From: Acidobacteriaceae bacterium
GTDB lineage: Bacteria; Acidobacteriota; Terriglobia; Terriglobales; Acidobacteriaceae
DNA length: 6,361 nucleotides
Assembly: GCA_030040395.1 (NCBI GenBank)
Contig: JASHTU010000346.1
Span: 1-6,361 of the forward strand
Direction of reading: 5' to 3'
Under the pieces are notes generated by a model. The model saw only the letters and a list, made by a program, of their open reading frames with translations, did no database searches and had not been told where the DNA came from. Made by a program: the position numbers and the translations under genes. Shown one piece after another: positions 1 to 6,196 of this stretch (the stretch's first letter is position 1; each line of letters opens with the position of its first letter).

Positions 1-2076
1 GAAGGCCAGGCAGGCGGCCCGGCGGTTGCTGTTCTCTCTGAGGGCCTGTGGCGCCAGAGCTTTCATGCCGATCCGACGATCGTCGGCCGGACCATCCACG
101 TCGGGGGCGTCGACCACACGGTGGTCGGCGTCATGCCGGCCTCTTTTCATTTTCCCGACGAGATGGGGCCTGACGTGGGCAAGGGCCTTTGGCTGCCATT
201 GCAGCCCACCGCCGAGATGCTCCAAGCTCGCGGCTACAACTTTTTCAACGTGGTGGCCGACCTGCGTCCCGGCGCCACGCTGGCGCAGGCGCAGCAAGAG
301 CTGAAGGCCATTGCGGCGCGCATTCCGCGCACCAAGGACCAGTCTGCACTTTCATTTCATGCCGCGTCTTACCAGGAGTTGCTTACCGGACCCGTGCGCC
401 CGGTGTTTTATGCGCTCTTTGCCGCGCTGGGACTGGTGCTGCTGATTGCCTGCGCCAACGTCTCCAACTTGCTGATCGCGCGCTGCCTCGCGCGCCGGCA
501 GGAGTTCGCCGTGCGTGCGGCGCTGGGCGCTAATCGCCTTCGACTGATCCGGCAGATGCTCGCCGAGGGGTTCACGCTGAGCCTGCTGGGCTGCGGGGCC
601 GGGGTGCTCATCGCCGAGTTCGCCATGACGGCCTTGCGCAAGCTGCCCGAGGGAACCATTCCGCGCGCTGACACCATCGCCATGCACTGGACCATCGTGC
701 TGGCGCTGGCCGCCATTGCCGCAATCACCACAGCGCTTTCGTCCCTGCTTCCGGCGCTGCTGGCGGCGCGCTCGCATCCGCAGGCCGCGCTGCAAGGCGC
801 CTCCCGCAGCGTGGGCACGCACGCGGTGAGCGGAAAACTCAGCGGCATCCTGGCCGCCGGCGAAGTGGCGCTCTCCACGCTGTTGCTCGTGGGAACCGGG
901 CTGCTCTTCCACACCCTGTGGAACCTGGAACAAGCGCAACTGGGCTTCGACACCGCGCGCGTGACCACATTCACGGCCATGCCGGCCGACGCTGCGGGTT
1001 TTTCCTCCATGGGGGTTGCCGGCCCCACGGCCAGCGCGCCTGTGTCCGTAGCCACGCTTACCTATGAGCCCATGTTGGAGCGGATGCGCCGCGAGCCGGG
1101 AGTGGAGGGTGCGGCGCTGATCACTTCACCACCGCTCTCCGACCTGGACATACACAGCAGCTTCAACATCGTGGGCCGCCCCGAGGATCGCAACCATCCC
1201 ATGGAGGCCGACGTGACGGCGGTGAGCGGCGGATACGCCCGCACCATGGGCACGCCGGTGGTGCGCGGGCGCATGATCGGCGATGGGGATACAGCCTCTA
1301 CGCCTCTGGTTGCCGTAGTGAACCAGGCGTTTGTGAAGGAGTACTTTCCGGGTCAGGACCCGCTCGGCAAAGAGATCAATTTGGGCGGCGCGCGCACCGG
1401 CATGATCAAGCCCCTCACCATCGTGGGCGTCCTCGGCAATGAGGTCGACAAGACCGTGGGCAGCGATCCGTTGCCTGCGATCCTATTGCCGGAACAACAG
1501 GTTCCCACCACTTCGCTCTTCTACCAGGCGCTGCTGAAAACGGAGGTCAGCTTTGTCGTCAAGACGCGGACCAACATTCCCGTGGAAACCGTGATGCGTT
1601 CGCTTTTCCACCGCTACGCGCCCGCATTCGCGCTGGACGAGTTTCAAACCATGCAGGCAGCGGTGGAGAAAAACACCTTCGGCCAGCGTCTCGGCTTGTA
1701 CCTTGTCAGCTCGTTCGCGGGGCTGGCGGTGGTGATGGTGGTGGCCGGATTGTATGGGGTTCTGTCGCAACTGGTCAGTTACCGGCGGCGCGAGATCGGT
1801 GTGCGCATGGCTTTGGGAGCAACCCGCGCCAGCGTGGCGCAAATGGTGCTTCGCCAAGGCTCAGTGCTGGTGGGGGCAGGGCTCGGAGCCGGCCTGATCC
1901 TGGCTTTTGCCGGCGCACGCCTGGTCAAGAGTTTTCTCTATCATGTGCCAAACTTCGACGGCTGGAGCTACGCGGCGGTCTCGCTGGCGCTCGCCATCAT
2001 CGGCCTATTGGCCGCCCTCTTCCCGGCGCGGCGCGCCGCCGCAATCGAGCCCATGCAGGCGCTCCGCGAAGAGTAG
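1..2076 (+). CDS. ADOP-type ABC transporter permease (FtsX/MacB-like), 5' end missing
   Basis: The reading frame is open from base 1 to a TAG at 2074-2076, giving 691 visible residues of a longer protein. It begins inside the first periplasmic MacB-type domain (VAVLSEGLWRQSF, then VGRTIHVGG, residues about 9-38). A first FtsX block follows: helices near 136-156, 191-210, 230-255 and 284-306, with the conserved cytoplasmic stretch EFAVRAALGANRLRLIRQ after the first. A second periplasmic domain covers about 307-560. The second FtsX block has helices near 564-588, 620-642 and 655-676, with RRREIGVRMALGATRASV and the C-terminal PARRAAAIEPMQALREE. Two FtsX modules in one chain are typical of the acidobacterial duplicated orphan permeases. 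Relatives work as inner-membrane mechanotransmission-type permeases with a separate ATPase, but the substrate is unknown and no ATPase gene is visible here. The missing N-terminus should hold the first membrane helix and possibly a prefix domain. Family call is firm; function is not. Confidence 0.93.
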   Translation, partial: EGQAGGPAVAVLSEGLWRQSFHADPTIVGRTIHVGGVDHTVVGVMPASFHFPDEMGPDVGKGLWLPLQPTAEMLQARGYNFFNVVADLRPGATLAQAQQELKAIAARIPRTKDQSALSFHAASYQELLTGPVRPVFYALFAALGLVLLIACANVSNLLIARCLARRQEFAVRAALGANRLRLIRQMLAEGFTLSLLGCGAGVLIAEFAMTALRKLPEGTIPRADTIAMHWTIVLALAAIAAITTALSSLLPALLAARSHPQAALQGASRSVGTHAVSGKLSGILAAGEVALSTLLLVGTGLLFHTLWNLEQAQLGFDTARVTTFTAMPADAAGFSSMGVAGPTASAPVSVATLTYEPMLERMRREPGVEGAALITSPPLSDLDIHSSFNIVGRPEDRNHPMEADVTAVSGGYARTMGTPVVRGRMIGDGDTASTPLVAVVNQAFVKEYFPGQDPLGKEINLGGARTGMIKPLTIVGVLGNEVDKTVGSDPLPAILLPEQQVPTTSLFYQALLKTEVSFVVKTRTNIPVETVMRSLFHRYAPAFALDEFQTMQAAVEKNTFGQRLGLYLVSSFAGLAVVMVVAGLYGVLSQLVSYRRREIGVRMALGATRASVAQMVLRQGSVLVGAGLGAGLILAFAGARLVKSFLYHVPNFDGWSYAAVSLALAIIGLLAALFPARRAAAIEPMQALREE

Positions 2077-2141
2077 AGGTTACGATTCCGGCTTCATGCT
2101 ATCGCCTGCTGCTCGGCTGCGCGTCAGGTCGCGATCTGCCT

Positions 2142-2147
2142 TAGTCT
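2142..2147 (+). promoter_or_regulatory. Possible -10 box for folK (leaderless)
   Basis: TAGTCT matches a TANNNT -10 pattern and ends 7 nt before the folK ATG at 2155. Transcription would then begin at or next to the start codon. No clear -35 is visible and no Shine-Dalgarno sequence precedes the ATG, which fits leaderless translation but does not prove it. A six-base match in a 78-nt gap can occur by chance. Confidence 0.25.
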
Positions 2148-2154
2148 GAAATGG

Positions 2155-2670
2155 ATGCCGACCGCCTACATCGGATTGGGTGCGAACCTGCCCGGCCCGG
2201 CGGGGCCGCCGCGGGTCACGCTGGATCGCGCCATGGAGCGGCTGGCGAAGCTGGGCCGGGTAACGGCGCGGTCTTCGTTGTATTCGACAGCGCCGGTGGG
2301 GTTCGTCGAGCAGCCGCGGTTTTTGAACGCGGTGGCAGCGCTTGAAACCGACCTCGCGCCGCGGGCGCTCCTCGACGGGCTGCTCGCAATCGAGCGCGAA
2401 TTGGGGCGCAACCGCTCGGCGGGGGTTCCGAACGGGCCGCGGACGCTCGACCTCGACATCCTGCTTTACGGCGATCGAACGGTCAGCGAGCCGGGGCTGG
2501 AGATTCCCCATCCCCGACTCAAGGAACGGGCCTTTGTGCTTGTGCCGCTTGCGGAGATCGCGCCGAACGCGGCCACGCCTCCAAATGGATTGACGGTGAG
2601 TGAATGCCTGCGGCGGCTGATGGAGAACGATCCTGAAGCTTGCGACGGCGTGGGAAAGGCGGAGGGTTGA
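2155..2670 (+). CDS. folK: 2-amino-4-hydroxy-6-hydroxymethyldihydropteridine pyrophosphokinase (HPPK)
   Basis: This 171-residue cytosolic enzyme transfers pyrophosphate from ATP to 6-hydroxymethyl-7,8-dihydropterin, the step before dihydropteroate synthase in folate synthesis. Visible motifs, in order, are YIGLGANL (5-12), the pterin-side segment STAPVGFVEQPRFLNA (44-59), the signature GPRTLDLDILLYG (94-106) with the two magnesium-binding aspartates D99 and D101, and IPHPRLKERAFVLVPLAEIAP (117-137), whose H119 matches the family's conserved histidine. Arg85 and Arg87 lie where the flexible catalytic loop carries its arginines. Two residues before GPR there is a proline instead of the usual charged residue, and Asn93 replaces the tryptophan of the E. 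coli enzyme. Length is normal. The ATG at 2155 is chosen because MPTAYIGLGANL aligns with the family N-terminus; the ATG at 2151 is out of frame. No Shine-Dalgarno sequence is visible. Confidence 0.96.
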   Translation: MPTAYIGLGANLPGPAGPPRVTLDRAMERLAKLGRVTARSSLYSTAPVGFVEQPRFLNAVAALETDLAPRALLDGLLAIERELGRNRSAGVPNGPRTLDLDILLYGDRTVSEPGLEIPHPRLKERAFVLVPLAEIAPNAATPPNGLTVSECLRRLMENDPEACDGVGKAEG

Positions 2671-2754
2671 GGCGTGGCATGCCTTCCTGACAAGGGCAAT
2701 CATGGCGCGGGAAAAATCGCCCTCGGGCGCGCGATGCGCAGCGTGGCCCCGATA

Positions 2755-2859
2755 GCATTTTTCCTAACGTTGGATAGCGATTCGATGGGTCTGAGTCGGC
2801 GCGACCATCAGCGACGACCCCGCAGGATCTTGGCGACTCTACGGTATTAGGAAAAATGC
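2755..2859. repeat. Perfect 13-bp inverted repeat with 79-nt spacer, folK-tgt gap
   Basis: The left arm GCATTTTTCCTAA (2755-2767) is exactly complementary to the right arm TTAGGAAAAATGC (2847-2859). Inside, GGGT/ACCC (2787-2790 with 2817-2820) encloses a hairpin made of CTGA/TCAG and GTCG/CGAC with a GCG loop (2791-2811). GAGTCG (2793-2798) can instead pair with CGACTC (2834-2839), so two mutually exclusive folds are possible. It could be a structured RNA, a paired protein-binding site, or the ends of a tiny insertion; no target-site duplication is evident. No T-run follows the right arm, so it does not look like an intrinsic terminator. Function unknown. Confidence 0.6.
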
Positions 2860-2885
2860 CTTTAGTCCGCAAGCCACGGCGCCGG

Positions 2886-4355
<1,470 letters not shown>

Positions 4356-4363
<8 letters not shown>

Positions 4364-4961
4364 GGACGGCTCCCTGCGCGCGCTGCCGGGACTCTGTGAC
4401 CATGGCGTAAATTCCAAAGACTATCTGGCAGAAAAAAGTCGCCGCCAGAAACACTGCCATGCCCTGGTTCGCCGAACCGAAACAGCCCACCTCCGCCGCC
4501 CCAAGCCAAACCGCCGCACAAGCAAGTTGCATCTTCCACCTGAGAATGATGCTGGAGGCGCCATTCGCAACCGCCAACATCGACCCCACAATCGCCAGTG
4601 AGACGTGGTTATCGAGGCGGTCGCTGAATGCGAGCGAGAACATTAGAACGAAACAACAGACGCCCATGGCGAGCCAGATGGAGCCGATAGCCCGCCCGAT
4701 CCCGGTGCGGGGATGATTGCGCGTTCTGCGGCTTGCCACTACCCCGGTTACTCCGCCGGCGGCGACCATGGTGACCGGCCAGGCCAGCGAACTCCGTCCG
4801 AGCGTTGACCAGGCGATAGCCACGAAATACGCCACCCCCCACAAAACAAAAGACCACCCCCAATTCCCTGTCACTCGCCGCCCCTCGGTGATCATGCTCT
4901 CAATCAATCTCAGCCGTTCGTTCAAATCCAGTTGCTCCGTATGCTCCGTATGCTCCGTCAT
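4356..4961 (-). CDS. Six-helix membrane protein of unknown function
   Basis: The 201-residue protein has an acidic, soluble N-terminus (1-33, including three TEH-like triplets) followed by about six hydrophobic segments near 35-53, 58-77, 90-112, 118-140, 143-160 and 166-188. Its C-terminus is short and polar (SRQRAQGAVHA). I see no enzyme motif, transporter signature or heme/metal site, and no named family comes to mind. Its gene is the first of a two-gene unit: its TGA (4358-4356) overlaps the ATG of the winged-helix regulator by 8 nt. Small membrane proteins paired with this kind of regulator may sense or respond to a membrane signal, but that is inference. The start is supported by the promoter 50 nt upstream and a GGAGAGG (4979-4973) at a rather long 11-nt spacing; a start at Met23 would remove the repeat region. 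Confidence 0.82.
4370..4375 (-). promoter_or_regulatory. Ribosome binding site of the regulator gene
   Basis: On the minus strand AGGGAG lies 6 nt before the ATG at 4363, inside the 3' end of the membrane-protein gene. It is the best Shine-Dalgarno match among the genes here, and it decides the start codon against the in-frame ATG at 4417. Confidence 0.75.
4933..4959 (-). repeat. Three tandem 9-bp units at the membrane-protein N-terminus
   Basis: TGCTCCGTA occurs twice in tandem and a third time with a final C (4933-4941, 4942-4950, 4951-4959, plus-strand reading). On the coding strand it encodes Thr-Glu-His repeats directly after the initiator Met. Since the unit is a multiple of three, copy-number changes would lengthen or shorten the N-terminus without a frameshift. 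Confidence 0.8.
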
Positions 4962-5005
4962 CGCAGCCTGTTCCTCTCCAGCTCCCGCCCAGCTTTAGAG
5001 AGCTT

Positions 5006-5034
5006 CTTTTATAAAAGTACTCTATTTTATAGAG
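5006..5034. promoter_or_regulatory. Palindromic operator candidates for the regulator
   Basis: Two perfect dyads sit side by side: CTTTTATAAAAG (5006-5017) and CTCTATTTTATAGAG (5020-5034, 6-bp arms around TTT). A third symmetry joins them: TATAAAA (5010-5016) is complementary to TTTTATA (5025-5031). The second dyad covers the -10 and spacer of the minus-strand promoter and the first covers its expected transcription start, where a dimeric winged-helix repressor would block RNA polymerase. Binding by the adjacent regulator is inferred from position. Confidence 0.6.
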
Positions 5035-5047
5035 AACCTCTTGTCAA
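5019..5047 (-). promoter_or_regulatory. Sigma-70-type promoter of the membrane protein-regulator operon
   Basis: On the minus strand a perfect -35 TTGACA (5047-5042) is followed after 17 nt by TAGAGT (5024-5019), four of six matches to TATAAT. Transcription would start near 5012, giving a leader of about 50 nt before the ATG at 4961. It is the best-formed promoter in the window. Confidence 0.7.
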
Positions 5048-5094
5048 GAACTTTTTCTGCAGCCGCTCCAATCGGACCTTGCCGCACCCAGAGC

Positions 5095-5112
5095 GTTTGC
5101 TCGTTAGCAAAC
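5095..5112. repeat. 7-bp stem, 4-nt loop inverted repeat
   Basis: GTTTGCT (5095-5101) and AGCAAAC (5106-5112) are exact complements around CGTT. No T-run follows on either strand, so a terminator role is unlikely. It lies about 50 bp upstream of the minus-strand -35 and could be a protein-binding site, a hairpin, or chance. Confidence 0.45.
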
Positions 5113-5182
5113 ATTCCCGTCTCCCCTTTCCATTCGCCCGCCGCCCGACCCTAAACGCCAAGGCCGCATCGCCGGCGGCTGA

Positions 5183-5241
5183 CCCGTGACCCCTGATCCC
5201 TGATCCCTGATCCCTGAACCCTGATCCCTGTTCCCGTTCCC
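5183..5241. repeat. Heptad C-tract repeat (CCCTGAT)n, G-quadruplex-prone on minus strand
   Basis: Nine CCC tracts fall at about 7-bp spacing between 5183 and 5241. The unit CCCTGAT is perfect at 5191-5197, 5198-5204, 5205-5211 and 5219-5225, with one- or two-base variants at 5212-5218 and 5226-5232 and more diverged units at the edges. On the minus strand this reads as GGG runs separated by 4-nt loops, mostly ATCA, which meets the usual G3+N1-7 quadruplex pattern several times over. It is not a CRISPR array: the unit is far too short and there are no spacers. Role unknown. Confidence 0.85.
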
Positions 5242-5341
5242 TCGCTGTCAACTCCTCCGCACCCCGCACCCAACCCCATCCCCCTCATTCCAAACACATT
5301 ATTTTTCCGCCCCACCTTGCCGGTTATTTCCGCCAAATCGC

Positions 5342-5480
5342 TAGAATGGTTTTAGGGATCAAAACTGAGTGATTCCGTTTCGGAGACGGGGCGGCTCGGG
5401 AGTGGTGGCTGTGGCGCCTCTCCTTCTGCTGTAAACCGGAGCCGGGAAGTCGAGTGGCGATTTCCTCAAAGAATCGCCAC
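5342..5480 (+). other. Possible promoter followed by clustered inverted repeats (candidate structured RNA)
   Basis: TAGAAT (5342-5347), the same box found before tgt, is followed by three perfect or near-perfect pairings: CCGTTT/AGACGG with a CGG loop and one G-T pair (5375-5389), CGGCTC/GAGCCG (5392-5397 with 5439-5444), and a strong 9-bp stem GTGGCGATT/AATCGCCAC around a 9-nt loop (5454-5480). No -35 at ideal spacing is present (TTGCCG at 5317-5322 is 19 nt away). No open reading frame over this stretch looks convincing. A noncoding RNA or an intergenic repeat are both possible. I do not recognise a named RNA family. Confidence 0.3.
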
Positions 5481-5642
5481 CTTCGATTGAAATTCCAAGA
5501 GCTACATGTGAAGGAGAAGTACTCAAGGCACAGCCGCCATTCCCGGGCCGCCTGCTTTTTGCCCCCTGCTTCGCGGCCATTCGCAGCCACCCTCTGCCTG
5601 GGTCTGCACCGAAAACGGGGCAAAAAGTCCGAAAATAGGCCG

Positions 5643-5702
5643 TAAGTCCTTATGATTGACTATTTTAGGATCTAACTCCTTTATTATCAAGATTTTAGAC
5701 CC
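5643..5702. repeat. Degenerate 30-bp tandem repeat in AT-rich block
   Basis: Units 5643-5672 and 5673-5702 match at 18 of 30 positions, concentrated in two blocks: TAAGTCCTT versus TAACTCCTT at the start, and ATTTTAG in the second half. The block is clearly richer in A and T than the rest of the window. TTGACT (5656-5661) and TTTATT (5680-5685) could form a weak plus-strand promoter, but AT-rich sequence makes such matches easy. Confidence 0.4.
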
Positions 5703-5742
5703 AGTACTTAATAGTATAAGTGATTGTAAACAAACCACTTAA

Positions 5743-5774
5743 CCCCTCCAGAAGGAGGGGGTAGGGGAGAGGGG
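5743..5774. repeat. CCCCTCC/GGAGGGG hairpin running into G-tracts
   Basis: CCCCTCC (5743-5749) and GGAGGGG (5754-5760) form a perfect 7-bp stem with an AGAA loop. The right arm continues into further G-tracts (5757-5761, 5764-5767, 5771-5774), so the plus strand could form either the hairpin or an imperfect G-quadruplex. There is no T-run after it. Confidence 0.6.
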
Positions 5775-5870
5775 TAACTGAAAGGTAAACGGCCTAACCT
5801 CATGGACTGCCAGGCCAATCGCCCGCGCTCCGCGAACCACGCCGCCATCCGGCTTTCGCTCGACCGCATC

Positions 5871-5915
5871 ACCGGTGCGCTCCTCCATTCCGGCATCGCC
5901 CCCAGGCGCACCGGT
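5871..5915. repeat. 10-bp perfect inverted repeat, 25-nt spacer
   Basis: ACCGGTGCGC (5871-5880) and GCGCACCGGT (5906-5915) are exact complements. Each arm contains the self-complementary ACCGGT. A 38-codon frame (ATG 5802 to TAG 5918) runs through it but lacks a well-placed ribosome binding site, so I do not call a gene. Confidence 0.6.
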
Positions 5916-5923
5916 TAGCTCCT

Positions 5924-5955
5924 GCTCATGATTTGAAGCGCAAGAATCTATGAGC
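5924..5955. repeat. 10-bp hairpin with one bulge
   Basis: GCTCATGATT (5924-5933) pairs with AATC and ATGAGC (5945-5948 and 5950-5955) with a single bulged T at 5949 and an 11-nt loop. It follows the previous inverted repeat by only 8 nt. Function unknown. Confidence 0.5.
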
Positions 5956-5974
5956 TTCACCCGTGAACAGTGCA

Positions 5975-6021
5975 GGGCTTCAGCCCCTAGGCCCAGCCCA
6001 AAAATCGCCAAGGCTTTAGCC
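5975..6021. repeat. Two GGCT..AGCC palindromes (REP-like unit candidate)
   Basis: GGGCTTCAGCCC (5975-5986) and GGCTTTAGCC (6012-6021) are near-palindromes of the same form, spaced 25 nt apart. Short GGCTnnAGCC palindromes of this kind often occur as dispersed intergenic repeats; whether these are dispersed in this genome cannot be seen from one window. Confidence 0.45.
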
Positions 6022-6069
6022 CGAAACGTGGATTGCGCTCCAATTGACCCATCACCCGCATTTCTGGTC

Positions 6070-6098
6070 TTGACAGCCCATGGACGAATCGGTAGGTT
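6070..6098 (+). promoter_or_regulatory. Possible promoter for the secreted protein at the right edge
   Basis: A perfect -35 TTGACA (6070-6075) is followed after 17 nt by TAGGTT (6093-6098), which matches TATAAT at three positions including the key TA...T. It would give a leader of about 90 nt before the ATG at 6197. The weak -10 keeps this tentative. Confidence 0.4.
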
Positions 6099-6186
6099 TT
6101 GAGAATCGCTTCACCTGCCAACTCAAGGGCGGTTCCATTCTCACGCGCAACCTCGCCATAGGACCCTCCCAACCTCTCGCCTCCCT

Positions 6187-6190
6187 GGAG
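6187..6190 (+). promoter_or_regulatory. Ribosome binding site deciding the 6197 start
   Basis: GGAG lies 6 nt before ATG 6197. The in-frame ATG at 6080 has no such site, so this supports the shorter protein. Confidence 0.65.
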
Positions 6191-6196
6191 AAGCCC

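Larger units (their letters stand above)
4962..6196. other. 1.2-kb gene-poor, repeat-rich intergenic region
   Basis: No reading frame here has a convincing start, codon pattern and family match together. The region holds, from left to right: the promoter and palindromes of the minus-strand operon (5006-5047), a hairpin (5095-5112), periodic C-tracts (5183-5241), a possible promoter and clustered inverted repeats (5342-5480), an AT-rich block with a degenerate 30-bp repeat (5643-5702), a hairpin beside G-tracts (5743-5774), two longer inverted repeats (5871-5955), two GGCT..AGCC palindromes (5975-6021) and the leader of the secreted protein (6070-6196). Nothing distinctive was seen at 5113-5182, 5242-5341 (merely C-rich) or 5546-5608. 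Confidence 0.7.

Noticed and set aside
352..1055. Long minus-strand frames opposite the ADOP permease
   Set aside because: They lie antisense to a clearly conserved permease, have Arg/Ser/Ala-rich compositions typical of GC-rich shadow frames, and show no recognisable motif.
2151..2345. ATG at 2151 as an alternative folK start
   Set aside because: It is in another frame and loses the HPPK motifs; 2155 gives the conserved N-terminus.
2755..2859. Intrinsic terminator of folK or an insertion sequence
   Set aside because: No T-run follows the right arm, the arms are 79 nt apart, and there is neither a transposase nor a visible target duplication.
4364..4417. Longer regulator starting at 4417
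   Set aside because: The extra 18 residues are not family-like, and the Shine-Dalgarno sequence points to 4363.
4717..5189. Plus-strand frames opposite the membrane protein and its promoter
   Set aside because: Antisense to a protein with a clean helix pattern, and part of one runs through the promoter; no motif.
5183..5241. CRISPR array
   Set aside because: The repeat unit is 7 bp and there are no spacers or cas genes.
5027..5336. Minus-strand frames with Gly-Ser-Gly-Ile-Arg-type repeats
   Set aside because: The repetitive peptide is just the translation of the heptad C-tract repeat; no ribosome binding site or conserved domain.
5324..5645. Proteins on either strand over the structured segment (minus 5623-5324, plus 5454-5645)
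   Set aside because: The plus frame starts inside a strong hairpin with only a weak ribosome binding site, and both are low-complexity basic peptides without motifs.
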